A stretch of 64,000 nt of DNA from Glebionis coronaria (taxonomy: Eukaryota > Streptophyta > Magnoliopsida > Asterales > Asteraceae): contig CM046882.1 of assembly GCA_025667525.1 (NCBI GenBank), positions 547,596,630-547,660,629 on the forward strand, given 5' to 3'. Under the pieces are notes generated by a model. That model ran no database searches, was not told where the DNA came from, and worked only from the letters and a program-made list of their open reading frames with translations. Positions 32,220 through 45,998 of this stretch are shown piece after piece. Each line of letters begins with the position of its first letter. The first letter of the stretch is position 1. The translations under genes and the position numbers were made by a program.

Positions 32220-35111
32220 ATTCTTCCCCACTAAAAACAATAATTCGTCCCCGAATTGAAGGTAATAAGCTGATGAAGTTATAAGAACTGAAAGCACGTA
32301 ACTGAAAAACAAATAAGCTGAAGGGTAATTTGTCTTCTAATTGAGACATAATACTGCTGATAGGTATAAACCTGACATGACTAAAGTGAACCTGGAATGT
32401 GACATGGCTAAAAAGAACATGGAATGTAACATGACTGAAAGAACATAACTGAATTTATTGAAGAAGATAATGAGAGGTCCAGATGGACTCCTCCGTTTCG
32501 AGTGGCTTCCCGCTCGAAACGATTCCTTCAAAGGTCTAAACATAATGAGCAAAATCTTGGTCCTGATGACCCTGTCCTGATGATGCTGAATAGTTTCCGG
32601 TTCTATACTTAAGATAGATTTTCTGAATCTGAGTGAATAAGCTATAGCATGTAGGATACATGAAGTGGTACGTATAATTATCCTGAAAAGATAACATTTA
32701 CATCTCTGAGCAAGCTGCTGAGAATATATATAGGGACGAACTACGTGAACAATTGTGAACATGCTAAGTGAGCAATTGTGAACGTGGTTCATAATCATAT
32801 GGGGAGCGCTGGCATGGAATTAGAATATGATAAGTGAATCATACTGTAAACGTGATACTAGAACATATTATCAACGTATGCTGACTAAGGAATGAATGCC
32901 AGACGATACGGCCTAAGATGTGAAACGTCTGCCTGGTTAGGGAATAGTTGTGCTAAACTTGAGTCTGGTCTCTCAAGTTTGCTGTAATCGTATTCGGTAA
33001 TAAATTGAGAAACGTGTATCGTGAAATGGCACACGAGCTTGAACGTGAACAATGTTATGAACGCTAACGTGAGCTTAAATCATGAGATAACACAAGACAT
33101 GAACTGAAACAGCATCATACTACGAATGAGACGTAATCGTGGAAGTGAAAATAAGCATGAGCGTAGAGTGAACGTAAACATACACGTGACCGTGAACAGG
33201 AATTCTGTCTGATATGATGGTCGATGGAATGCCTTGAATTCGTACGATTTACTGCTGAATTTCACAATTTTCTGCAGATATGCTACGGCGTGATCCTTTC
33301 GGATGAAAGAACGCACAGGCTGATTACATGATTGACAATGACTTAGATACTATTATACTTTCTCTGAGTCTGTGGTAAACTGATACCAATCCCATGGAGT
33401 CTTGCCTCCTTTCGGTCCAGAATTTCTACTGGTAGTAATAACTCGATAGTATGACGACGTTCTATCTTAAACCTGTTGGAATGGAAGGTATTAGATATGA
33501 ACATAGATGCCTAAACGCGTTATACTGTTTCCATCAAAATTCTGCCAGGAATTTTGGTACATTCTGGTGGAATTTCGTTCATAGGTGTCAGTCGGGACCA
33601 TTAGTTGATGGCCTTCACCTTCGCAGTATTGTTTGGAATTTCTTTCTGCTAAGGTAGAATGGCTCAGAAATGCCACTTTGTTCAATTGGAATTCATGTCT
33701 GGAAAGGTGTATATAAAATTTTCTCCTATTGAAGATTCTGTACACTGTGAGGAGATGATTCTCGTGTTCTTCTCTAGAATTTAGGAGATCAGAATGTTAT
33801 CAATGAATGTACTGCCAATTTTGTATGAGAAATAAAGGAAAAATTTATTCATAAATTTTCATGCTATAGCTGGAGCATTAGGGAGCTCAGAAGTAAAATT
33901 TAAAATTTTTAGAGTGGCTATTATATGTGCAACAACGGTCTGAAGAACATCATGTTCTTCCCTCACCACTGATGGTGGCATGATCCTGAATTTTTCTGGA
34001 AGAATGTTTAAGACACCTCGTAGTAGGTCAATTAAATTTTCTATTCGTGGAATGAATATCGATTAAGAATGGTGATCTGATAAATTTTTCGATGGTGCGC
34101 TAGGGCGAATAAAGCCTAGTTTTGGTAACTCTTGCAGCAATTGCTGCAACTCTTTTAACGTAGCTAAAGCCCTGTAATGAAGAGTTTTGAAAATAGGTTC
34201 TGTTCCTGAGACAAGCTCGATGTTAAATTATGTCTCGTGGGTGGGAAGGAATTTCTGGAACACCTTCTGGGATGACATCTGGAAATTTTTAGGATAATCT
34301 GCTGATCATGGATTCGAGGAATTTCAGAAGTGAATTTATAACTGGTAGCTAAAAGTCTTCGTAGCTATAGACTGATAAGTCACACGCTTGTAAGGCAGAA
34401 ATAATTTGTACTGATTTTTCTGACAGAAATAAAATGAATATATTCGGGATTTAGTAAGACGGATCTTGTCGTTAACTGAAAGGAAAACTTTAATAAACAT
34501 GGGTGGTACTGTGAAATCTTTTCTGGCTGAGAGGCAGGTAACTACCTGATTCAAAATAAAGCTGGCACAAGAACATGTGAAGTAAACATGGCGATTTTTC
34601 ACTAAATGCGTTCGTCTATAACCTCACAGAGTGAATACCGCGTGTTTAACCTGAATCATACTCTAGTGGTGGTGACTAAAATTTTCAAATTATCTGGTTC
34701 ATGTGTGGCATAATAGAACGGGTATACCCCTTGGAGGGTACCCTAAATTTCTGAGAGCCTGATTTAGCAACATATGGAGTTATGAGTACTGACTCGTACT
34801 CTGAGAAGATATTCGTATGACGTGTACCATGACTGGTGCCCTGATATATGTCTTCCGAAATGATACCTGATACCTATGTCTTGACTAATGTCTTGGTACG
34901 TGTTTTAGTAGATGAATCTGAACAAGACTGCAGAATTTTCGGTAACTGCTAGGATTGGCGAACCAGTTAGGCTACTGACCTCTATATTTCTGGTCACGTC
35001 CATTCCGGAGTTCTGATGGTACTGACTGATTAATTATAAGTACGGTGGTTGTCACTACTACTTTGTCTATCAATTTCTTGAAGGTCGTTATCATGACCGT
35101 GATTCATGTAA

Positions 35112-35424
35112 TTATTTCTGCTGAGTGGTCGGCTGGTTACCGGTTCCCACTCTTCTGACAGAAAGATTAGCTGAGTGATGTGTGACATCTAACTGAGGAA
35201 GTAAAAACATAAAATAGAATGGTAGTGTCTGATGGTTGAATTTATTCTTGTCAGAAATTTCAAATTTATAGTTTTCGTCCTCGTTCCGCGGCATCAGCAT
35301 CTTGAGAAATCTCAAAAGTTCAGCATCATCAGCATCTGTGTGGTCTTCAGAGTGTTAGCAGCATCAGCATCTGGTAAAATCTTCAACTCACGAGCAGCAT
35401 CAGCACCTAGTAGAATATCGACAA
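35112..35424 (-). pseudogene. Relic coding block with 12-residue repeats (element A)
   Basis: Read on the minus strand, consecutive 36-bp units encode variants of DADAANTLKTSQ: GADAARELKILP, then DADAANTLKTTQ, then a frameshifted DADDAE copy. The block then runs into NEDENYKFEIS and onward to a stop at 35112. Element B has the same block with one more unit. Preservation of the 12-residue register suggests that it was once translated. The family is unknown to me. Confidence 0.5.
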
Positions 35425-35468
35425 GTGGAAATGCCTGAGATGATTAAGGATCGATTAGCAATATCCAT

Positions 35469-35636
35469 GGAGTAGGGTACCTGGAGTACACCTGAACTAC
35501 TGTACATGACGTACAAAATGAATACTGCACATGGAGCATATCTGAGACGCTGTACCTGGAGTACACGTGAAATATTATACATGGAGTATAATTGAGACAC
35601 TGTACATGGGTTACATATGGAATACTGTACATGGAG
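35469..35636. repeat. 25-bp tandem repeat with palindromic core, about 6.5 units (element A)
   Basis: The consensus is near GTACATGGAGTACACNTGAA plus ATACT. The two 4-bp flanks of each core tend to stay complementary (GTAC/GTAC, ATAC/GTAT). Element B carries only about 4.5 units at 46421-46525, so copy number varies between relatives. Confidence 0.85.
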
Positions 35637-36107
35637 CTGGTGGAAATTTTATGGGATGATCGATACTGGTGTCGCTTGTCTGACATTATCAAAGAAATAA
35701 ATTTATTTAAACGGTAGTAAACTGAATTGAAATGGTTAACATGATCGGCTGATAATTTCTGCGTAGACTTAATGCTGGTTGTATAGAGGCTAAAAGTATG
35801 ACTAAACGGAGTTTCATCAACGTTCAGTATAAAGACATGATTGATAAAGACCAGAACATGATTTATCATGAAATAGTATTTTACTGTAATCCTTCTGTAT
35901 CTTAGCATGAAACATTATCGTTCTGTTGAAAACATAATCCTTGTAAGGAAACATGGAACTGAATCCGCCTGAAGGCGACATCAGCTTGAAATTGTGAAAC
36001 TGGATTGTTACAAAGAACATAAGAGTATAATCAACTGAGTTTTAACAACGACTGGTGTGGATGGCTATAGTTCAATTCACAACATTCAAGGAAGAAAACG
36101 TGTGACT

Positions 36108-36461
36108 AAGTATGGGCGATTCTGGTTCGATCCATACTTGTCAAAATTTCATGGGAACTGTCATGTATATAAATTTACAATCTGGGACTAAACATGGTTG
36201 GCCGTAGTCCAATCCATACTTGTCAAAGTTTATGAAATGTCCTGATATGACAAAGGTGAACAATTGTGGATCGGTTCACAAAACATCTTTTGACTGAAAA
36301 GCATGAAATTTGACTTGAGAAATGGTGAACGTTTATGGCTGGTTCACCAAGTGATATTTGACTGAAAACATGAATCTGTCATAAGTAAGGGTAAACGCCT
36401 ATGGTCGATTTACCAATACAAAACCTGAACGGCAAGGGTGAGCGCCTATGGTTAGCTCACC
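36108..36461. repeat. Array of hairpin modules in the leader of element A
   Basis: Arms: AAGTATGG 36108-36115 with CCATACTT 36132-36139; ATGGTTGG 36194-36201 with CCAATCCAT 36209-36217 (one bulge); GTGAAC 36256-36261 with GTTCAC 36274-36279; GGTGAAC 36324-36330 with GTTCACC 36342-36348; GGTAAA 36390-36395 with TTTACC 36409-36414; GGTGAGC 36437-36443 with GCTCACC 36455-36461. Loops are 7-18 nt, often containing CCTATGG or a variant. The modules repeat every 45-70 bp between the PBS and the rest of the internal region. Confidence 0.85.
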
Positions 36462-36698
36462 AAAACAAAAATTCGCTAAAAAGCACATGCGACTAAATAT
36501 GGCTAGTTATGTACCAACCTTTTTCTTAGTCAAAACTTTAAGAAAACTGACTGATAAATGAAGAAAACTGACTGAAAAATCCATGAGAAACATGAAAGAT
36601 AACAACGCCAAAACCTGGGAAGTTCCTGGTGACTACCCACTAGTCACAGGTCAAGTTTTAGAGCCTACAGGTCGAACCTTGCGCTCTGATACCATAAT

Positions 36699-39437
36699 TG
36701 TAACACCCCACTTGGATAAGTGGACCGTTACGTGTATTTATGGCGTGTCATCAAAGCATAAGGTAAATGTCCTAAAACATTAACTAACCATAGAGGAAAT
36801 ACCTGAGTCAAACATCGGCAATCCAAACATAAGCCCAAAACATGAAAATAAAATACTGAATAAAAGGACTAAACAATGTCCAAATAAGCGGAATAATGTA
36901 AGGAATGCATAAAGTAAGAAGTCTGGATAGCTTCCATCCAAATGCCCATGCTCTTAGAATCCTAAAAGCGTCCTGGTGTACCTGCCGTTAGAACATGAAA
37001 GAACTACGGCTGAGCATAACGCTCAGTGAACGGATATGAAACATGATAAGGAATTACTGAAATGCAGTAGATGATAAATACTGAAGCTGTAAGACTAATA
37101 AGAAGAGTTGCAGCGGAAATCTGTGTATAATCTGTAAAGTCTGATTTGTAAATAATAAAGCTGAATCGTTATCTGATAAATCTGAAAACATGCATTTACT
37201 GTATTTTAATTGCCAAGAGCTTATATAGGTCATGTGCTGTAACAACTGTTGCATGAATACATAGAGGGGTGACCTCATCATGCTGTAGAGGGGTGACCTC
37301 TAAATAACTGTGCTGGGTGGAGGGATCAGCTCCAATGTGAAGGATGTAGAGCACACACCACATTCACCTGCTAAACTGTAAACTGTAGCCTAGGATGCAT
37401 CCATACGCCCCACTAATAATACTGATAAAATGGCCAAGCTGAGTTGAGTGGGACGATGCAGGATATCACTCTCCTGCATGTGAGTCACGACACCGGTGCC
37501 TCTAGTGCCGTGGTTACGGTACGTCCGTAACTAGTACATAAACTAATCATGCTTGTATATAATGCTCAGGAAATTTATTTTATTATTAACATGATTTCTG
37601 ATAAGCTTAAACATATACTGGGAAAGCATTTGGCTGCAGACGGGGAACCCTAATCATGTATAGGAAAGAAAGTCCTTACTGAAAGGACGGAAATCCGTAC
37701 CTTGTGTCCAGTAATGAAATAAGAATGAAAGCTGAAGGATCGATTCTGACTTCATGGTTACTACATAAATAACGTACGCGAAAATAAGTTAACTGATTAC
37801 TTGTTTACTATTATCTATTTTCATATGTTCTTAGTTTAATTTATTTTATTCTTACTACTGTTTATATATAATCTGATTAATCTGCTTGTGTGGTGTATAA
37901 TCTGATAACCCGACTGATCTTTAAATGTTTACTGATTAGTATATACTTATTGATGGTCACTGTGTATTATACTGTGTTCCAATGATCCCGATATTACTAT
38001 AAATAGTAACCTGTTGTAAACGGAAAGTTTCCTAAAATAGAAAGATTTCCAATTTAGTTTTCTTGAAATAAATTATTAATTAAATCATAATTTAAATCCG
38101 ACTTTTAATTAGTTAAAAGACAAAGTTAAAATCAATGTAGTCTTACTAATTATATAAATAAAATAACAATATTTTTAACTCTATTTTTTTTTAAAACTTA
38201 TTTATAAAATGATTTAACCATACTTAAATAATTCCCACTGTTTTCTTAAGTTCCCACTGCTTGCATTTTTTTTCCCACTGTTTGCTTAAGTTCCCACTGC
38301 TAGTGCAGTGGTTCCCACCGCTAGTGCAGTGGTTCCCACTGCTAGTGCTTCTGACAGACCCAAACACACCCTTATTGCTGAATTAATCCCAAACACCCCC
38401 ACTGCTGTTCTTTTACTCACTGTTTCATTAACAACACCCCTGATGGGGTTTCCCTTTTTGCTGCCGACCATAGGAACCACCAGCGCACCCCTGTGGGTCG
38501 CGGTTGGTCTCTAATAACCACCACCACCGAGAGTTTTTAACTCTCGGTTTGTTACTGCTGGTCCGAATCGCCCGAATCGCCCCACTATGGGGTTGTGGTC
38601 ACTCGCGGCCGACAGAAAGGGTCACCAAGACCCTTAATCTCGGTTTCTGTGCGAACATAGAATCAACCCGACACCCTTATATAATTTCGTGGATAAACAA
38701 ACAGAAAAAGAAAAAAAAAAGGACGATTGGATTTACCTTGATTCGTGTGACAGGGATTTAATGACCCCCTGTTGTTGTTGTTCGTCGGCAGGAAAAAGGA
38801 AAAAGAAGGAACAACGATCCCCCCTTTTTTTTGTCTTTTTGTGTCGGCAGGAGCAAACACACAACCCTAATTTCTTTTTTTTTTGTTCGATTGAGGAGAA
38901 AGGAGGGGGGTAACCCGTTTTTCTTTGTGCTCATGGGCTTGAGCCCAATATCTTTCTTTCTTCTTCTTTTTTTTTAAACCGGCCCAAAAGAAACTAGTAC
39001 CAAAAAGCTTTAATTTTCGTTTCGATAAAACGTATAACTTGCGTGTTCGTGTTTTAAATTCGTCATGTATTTATTTAATTTCCTGAATGAAAATAATACT
39101 GCAAACTTACGCGATACTGAATAGCTTGTATTTAATTATTAACTAGTAATAATTATTTTTCTAAATAATTAATCACGTCCCGATTTTAATTAAAACTGAG
39201 ACTGCGCGATTCCTGATAATGTTTAATTGTTTTTGTAAAATAAATAATTCAGCCGTAATATTTTCTGAGACTAAATACTTATTATCTGAATAAATATTAT
39301 CTGTAATATTTAAATAAACTGGGATAGCGTATTTAATTTATGCGTTTATATTTCTGTCTAATAATTAATACTTATATAGTTTATTAATATTAACCGCGTA
39401 TTTAAATATTCTGATTTTTTTAAATACGGGTTTTACA
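36699..39437 (-). repeat. Element A 5' LTR (right copy)
   Basis: It is 2739 bp with the same ends as the left copy. It is directly adjacent to the minus-strand PBS, so it is the 5' LTR of the transcript. Confidence 0.92.
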
Positions 39438-40457
39438 ATTATTATCTGCTTCAAAAATTCCACTATACTTTTGGGCCGAAGCCGTGTCAACCGCATGCTA
39501 CACACAAAACCGATCCTTAATTATCCCAAGACACGAAAAGACACCATATCACATAATCCATGATCGAAAACCTTCACTCATACACCTTCACGTTTTTGGA
39601 GGTACATGTTACATTATTCGCGATGGTGAAAATCTGGACAATATGAAAGAGAAAGGTGTTGCATGCATTCTTGTGGGATATGCAACTCAGTCAAAGGGAT
39701 ATAGAGTTTACAACAAGAGAAGAAAATTGATAATCGAGACTATTCATGTCAGATTTGATGAATTACAAGAAATGGCACTTGAACAAAACAGTTTAAGTCC
39801 CGATCCACAATGACAAACGACTTTCGTTCACAACCGCACGGAACTTGGAACTCAAGATCACAACAATGAACCGTCTAGTTCAAAGTTGGTTCAAGAAAAT
39901 GTTCCAAGAGCAGATATGACAGTAAACACGATAATTGAAGAGTTGGAAATGTTATATTAACCAATGTATGATGAATATTTCGCAGGGGAGAAACATGTTG
40001 TATCGAAGTCTTCCGCTGTCACTCATGATAAGAATGATGATACCGATCATCGTCAACAAAAGGATACAACTCCATCTACTTCAACACGGGTTGCTGCATA
40101 TTTACCTCCTCAGAATATCACATCAACAACCGCTCCTACGACGTCCACAACTACTGTCATTGCTCCAGAGAACACAAATCAAGCAGACTATGCATTAAAT
40201 GACGAAGACGACTTTATCAACCCATTCGGTACACTGGTACACGAAACTGGAGAGTCTTCTACTCGCCATGTTGATCCGTCAAATATGCATACGTTCTACC
40301 AACGACATCCTTCAACACATCATTGGACCCGAGATCATCCTTTGGTTCAAGTAATTGGAAACCCTTCTTAGCCCGTTCGTACAAGATGACAACTTGAAAC
40401 CGATGGTGATGTTTGTATCTTCGCACTCGTCGTGAGTACAGCTGAACAAACAAATAT
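39438..40457 (+). pseudogene. pol: copia integrase C-terminal part and integrase-RT linker
   Basis: It resumes immediately after element A: SKIPLYFWAEAVSTACYTQN, then FGGTCYIIRDGENLDNMKEK, VGYATQSKGYRVYNKR and ETIHVRFDEL, the standard copia integrase C-terminal motifs. A linker follows with stops at 39811 (TGA) and 39958 (TAA), then PMYDEYFAGE, a Thr/Ser-rich stretch, WTRDHPLVQVIGNPS, a TAG, and ...ALVVSTAEQTNI. It is interrupted by element B exactly before KEAMVDHAW. Confidence 0.9.
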
Positions 40458-42936
40458 TGTAACACCCCACTTGGATAAGGGGTCTGTTACGTGTATTTAT
40501 GGCGTGTCATCAAAGCATAAGGTAAATGTCCTAAAACATTAACCGACCATAACGGAATACCAGAATCAAACATCGGTAATCCAACCTAAGCTCAAAACAT
40601 GAAAAATAAAATACTGAAGGAAAGGACTAAAAAATGTCCAGATAAGCAGAATAATGCAAGTAGTGCATAAAGTAAGAAGTCCGGATAGCTTCCATTCAAT
40701 GCACGTGCTCTCAGAATCCTAAGAGTGTCCTGGTGTACCTGCCGTTAGAACATGAAAGAACTACGGCTGAGCATAACGCTCAGTGAACGGATATAAAACA
40801 TGATAAGGAATTACTGAAATGAAACAGATGATAAAATACTGAAGCTGTAAGACTGATAAGTAAAGTTGCAGCAGAAATCTGTGTATAATCTGTAAAGCCT
40901 GATTTATAAATAATAAAGCTGAACTGTTATCTGTTAAATCTGAAAACATGCATTTACTGTATTTTAATTGCCAGAGATTATATAGGTCATGTGTTGTAAC
41001 AACGGTGCATGAATAACTGGAGGGGTGACCTCGTCATGCTGTAGAGGGGTGACCTCTATATAACTGTAGAGGGGTGACCTCTAAATACTGTGCTGGGTGG
41101 AGGGATCAGCTCCAATGTGAAGGATGTAGAGCACACACCACATTCACCCTGATAACTTGTAAACTGATAAGCCTGGGATGCATCCATACGCCCCACTAAA
41201 CATACATATAAAAATGGCCAAACTGAACATGAGTGGGACGATGCAGGATATCACTCTCCTGCATGTGAGTCACGACACCGGTGCCTCTAGTGCCATGGTT
41301 ACGGTACCTCCGTAACTAGTACATAAACTGGTCATGCTTGTATATAATGCTCAGGCAATTTATTTAGTTATTAACATGATTACTGATAGGCTTAAACATA
41401 TACTGGGGAAAAACATTTGGCTGGAGACGGGGAAATCCTAATCATGCATATAAAGGAAGTCCATACTGAAAGGACGGAAAATCCGTACGATCAATCGAAT
41501 AAACGAAAGAGATAAATAATAATAGAGAGATAGTAATATCCGTACCTCAGTTAGCCAAATCCGTCGTTAAACCAAACTCCAAACTTATTTCCCGTCAAAT
41601 AATCTACATGAGTTTCGAACTAATTAATTATAACATTTTATTATTTACCACTTCATTAACAAATTATTATATGTTGCTAAGTTGTAATTAAATATCAAAT
41701 TTTTATAACAGTTTATCTTTGTAGTATTAGGGTTTCCTTATATCCTTGCTAATAAGTTTACCACCATATACTACCCTTGTATATTATAATAATAAGAATA
41801 AATGCTTGCAAAACTTACTAATATAATAACATGAACATGGCATGCAACTGATTTAGAAAACTATATTACTCCGTATGTTACTACATTTCCAAACCAACGT
41901 GGACACAAACGGAGACAAGATATACCTTCAAATATGAAGCGAAAATGAAAACGAAGAGTAAAACTAAATCAAACTCGCAGCCCAACTTTAAGCCTTCAAT
42001 GAACAAACCAAAACCTCTTATTCAATCACACCAATCGGATGTAGTATGACTGTCGTGGAAATCCAAACACGATGATGCCTCGATCGCAAACCAAAGCTCA
42101 AACCGAGCGCGAACGTAAACCTTCGAGTTAACGAGAAGACAACGAGATCGAAAACTGGTGCGTCGTACCAACGCTTCACATAAAGTTATCCAGCCACGTA
42201 AGATCCTTACCCCCTAATTGATGAAGAAGACCAAAGCCTTGACCCGCACACGAACCGAAACAAACCATATACACGAACCGAATACCTTAACAGAAGAGTC
42301 AGAACCTATCATCAGCAAGAACCGATCGAATAAACCTATGTACGTTCCAACTCGAACAATCGTGACGTGAACCGTAACCGAAACCTCAACCGTACAAGCT
42401 GATTTTATGGCCTAAAGCTTTCTTAGACATTCTTTTAGAATGAAAGGAATTATGCATGTTTAGAGCTAACGAGAATAGGATTTGTCATATTTGTTGCATG
42501 GAGTTTTGACTTGGCTTTGTGATTGTGACAATCAAAGATAAATAACTAGTAGAGTGTGGTGTGTGGATAGAATTATGTAGCAACAACCTTCCGAGATTTA
42601 CGGGATTCAGGAATGGAAGCTATTGATCACACACGTTAATTGACATTGTCTATCGTAAAATTAGTAAACTTTGACGCGTAATGTTATTATGATTCATATC
42701 TTTGATAAAGTTAGAATGATCTCGTATCTTTATTCGCTTAAGATTTGTTTTTTATTGGCTAAAAGATATTGATACGGGTTAATTTTTAAATGACAATGCA
42801 TAGTTAGTTTAAATGCTTAAGTCAATTATTTTATATTTCCTTTGATATGGTTATCAAAAATCAAATATACTTTACTTATTAATTAATCACTAACACAATT
42901 TTTTTTATATTAGCCTTTTAATTTACGGGTTTTAAA
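40458..42936 (-). repeat. Element B 3' LTR (left copy)
   Basis: It begins TGTAACACCC; its far end reads GGGTTTTAAA where ACA is expected. About the first 1.03 kb matches element A's LTR (up to about 41488), after which the two families are unrelated by eye. So R/U5 is shared and U3 is different. Confidence 0.9.
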
Positions 42937-43056
42937 ACTCTTCCCTTCTAAAAAAAAATAATTCGTCCTCGAATTAAGGATGCGATAATGCTTCGATTTT
43001 ACAATTCTTCTCCTCTAAAAAAGGAAAATCCGTCCTCGAATTTAAAGGTAATAAGC
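42927..43056. repeat. 67-bp tandem duplication of the LTR-end/PPT junction in element B
   Basis: The junction block GGTTTTAAAACTCTTCCCTT and what follows is repeated as GATTTTACAATTCTTCTCCT with its own following GTCCTCGAATT. The minus-strand polypurine tract and neighbouring LTR end are therefore present twice. Confidence 0.7.
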
Positions 43057-45998
43057 TGATGAAGTTATAAGAACTGAAAGAACACGTAAGCTGAAAGAAT
43101 CATTCGTCTTCTAATTAGATCATAATGCTGCTGATAGGTATAAACATGACATGACTGAAGTGATCATGTAATGTGACATGGCTGAAGAGGACCTGGAACG
43201 TAACCTGACTGAAAGTTATTAACTGGATTTATTAAAGGAAAAGTGATCAGAGGTCCGGATGGACTCCTCAGTTTTGAGTAGCTTCCCGCTCGAAACGATT
43301 CCTTCAAGAGTCTAAAAATAATGAAAATCTTGGTCCTGATGACCCTGTCCTGACGATGCTGAATAGTTTCTGGTTCCATATTTAAGATGGATTTTCTGAA
43401 TATGATAGACTGAATAAAATATAGCATGTATGATACATGAAACGGTACGTGTAATTATTATGAAAAGATAACATTTATAACTCCGAGCAAGCTGCTGAAA
43501 GTATATAGGGACGAACTACGAAAACAATTGTGAACGTGCTACGTGAGCAATTGTGAACGTGGTTCACGATTATATGAGGAACGCTGTGCATGAAGTATAC
43601 TGTGAATGTGATACTTGGACATACTGTGAACGTGATCTAGGACATATCATGATCGTATACTGACTAAGGAAAGAATGCCACATGAGACGGCCTGAGATGT
43701 GAAACGTCTGCCTGGGTATGGAAAAGTTGAGCTAAATTTTAGTCTGGTTTCTTAAGCTTTATGTAACTATCTTTAATAACAAGCTGTGAACTGCGTATCG
43801 CGAGATAAAACATGAACCTAAACGTGAACAATGTCATGAATGCAGATCGTGAATTTAAATCATGAGATATCATAAACATGAACTGAAACAGTAACATATT
43901 GTGAATGAGACGTAAACGTGAGAGTGAAAATAAACATGAACATAAAGTGAACGTAAACATACATATGATCGTGAGCATGAATTCTGTCTGATATAATGGT
44001 CGATGGAATACCCTGAATTCGTACAATTTACTACAAAATTTTCTGCAGGTCCGCTACTGCGTAATCCTTTCGGGTGAAAGAAAACGCGCGGGCTGATTAC
44101 TTGGTTGACGATGACTTAGATATTATCATACTTTTTATGAGTCTGTGGTAACTGATAACTATTTCATGGAACTTCGTCTCATTTCTGCTCAGAATTTCTA
44201 AGGATTATAGTAACTCACTAACATGACGGCGTTCTATCTTGAACCTGCAATATGTCAGGCATCTAGATATGAACATAGTTGCATCAATGTGTGATACTGC
44301 TTCTACCAAAATTCTCCCTGGGATTATGGAACATTCTGGTGGAAATCTGGTTGAATAGCCATGTAAGAATTTTTGGTGAGAACTGTCAGCAATTTCTATG
44401 GTAGCTGTCAATTGAGTTTTAGAAAATTTTTGTACTTTAGTCACAGACGTCGGTCTTGACCATCTGGTGATAGTCTTCACCTTTGCAGGATTTCTGAAAT
44501 TTCTTTCTACTGAAATAGGGTGGTTCAGAAATGCCACATTGTTCAACTGGAATTAACATATGGGAAGCTGGTTATATAATTTTCTCCTATCGGAAATTTT
44601 GTTCAACTGTGAGAAGATGATTCTCTTGTACTTCTCTTTAGAATTTAGCAGATCAGAATGTTATCAATGAATATACTGACAATTTTTCCTGAGAAATCAT
44701 GGGAAAATTTTATTCATAAATTTCATACTATAGCTGGAGGATTAAGGAGCTCAGAAGTATAAGTCAAAATTTTACAGAGACTATAACGTGTGAAACAACA
44801 GTCTGGAAAATCTCATGTTCTTTCTCTCACCACTACTGGTGGCATGATTGTGAATGGTTCTGGAAACTATTTAAGACATCGTAGCAGCTCAGTTAAACCT
44901 TCTATTTGTGGAATAAACATCGACTATAAATGGTGATCTTGTAAAATTTTTGATGATCGATACATGATCTCCTGTTACCGATCTTCTTTCTGATAGACAG
45001 AAACGATACACCTCCTGATGGTGCGCTAGGGCGAATAAAGCCTCGTTCCGGTAACTTTTGCAACAATTGCTGCAACTCTTTTAACTTAGTTGAAGCCCAG
45101 GAATAAAGAGTTTTGAAAACAGGTTCTGTTTTTGAGACAAGATCGATGTTAACTTCTGTCTCGTGGTCAGGAAGGAATTTCTAGAAAACCTTCCGGAATT
45201 ACATCTGGAAACTTTAGGATAATCTGCTGATCATGAATTTAAGGAATTTTAGAATTCGCATCATGAATGGTGACCAGAAGTCTTCGCAGCTAAAAAAAAT
45301 AATTCACGTGCTTGTAAAGCTGAAACAATGTGTACTAATTTTTCTGGCAGGAGTAAAATGAATATGTTCAGGAGTTGGTAAAACGGATCTCATCGTTAGC
45401 TGGAAATTAATTTTAATAAATATGGTGATACTGTTGAGTCCTTTCTGGCTGAGAGGCAGGTACATATCTGATTTAAGGTAGAGCTGTCATAGGAATACGT
45501 GAAGTAAACATGGCGACTTTCAATGAATGTGTTTGTCTGTACTCTCATAGAATGAACATTGCGTGTCTAACCTGAGTAATACTCTAGTGGTGGTGACTGA
45601 ATTTTTAAGTGATCTGATTCATTCGTGGCATAATAGAACGGGTATACCCCTTTCTGAAAGGTGCCCTGAATTACTGAGGGCCTGGTTTAGAAACATACTG
45701 GAGTTATGAGTTCTGACTCGTATTTTGAGAAAAGATTCGTACGACGTGTATCATGACTAGTGTCCTGATATGTGTCTTCCGAAATAATACCTGAGACCTA
45801 TGTCTTGACTGCTGTCTTGACATGTGTTTTAGTGGATGAATTTGGACAAGGCTGAAAATTTTTTGGTAACTGCTAGGATTGGTGAACCGGTTAGACTGCT
45901 GACCTCTGTATTTATGGTCACGTCCGTGCCAGAGTTCCGATGGTTACTGACTGATTAATTATAAGCACGGTGGTTGTCACTACTGTTTTGTTTGTCAA

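Larger units (their letters stand above)
32220..36698 (-). other. Element A internal region
   Basis: The PBS is 36683-36694 on the minus strand. No gag, protease, RT, RNase H, integrase or chromodomain motif was found. It is about 4.5 kb, and most of it aligns by eye with element B's interior. Several minus-strand fragments are shared, such as FRPLKESFRAGSHSKRRSPS near 32500 and the block DENYKFEI...ANLSVRRVGTGNQPTTQQ near 35112-35270. These may be relics of an ancestral coding region. Confidence 0.75.
29487..39437 (-). mobile_element. Element A: non-autonomous chromovirus-type LTR element inserted in copia integrase
   Basis: TSD is ATTAT (29482-29486 and 39438-39442). The two LTRs are about 2.73 kb and differ by roughly 1%. 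Orientation comes from the minus-strand PBS TGGTATCAGAGC, next to the right LTR, and from the PPT-side motif GGGGACGAATT next to the left LTR, which resembles Tekay elements. The 4.48-kb internal region has no recognisable gag or pol. Removing A and one ATTAT restores the integrase frame (ARTLLSASKIPLYFWAEAV). Confidence 0.93.
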
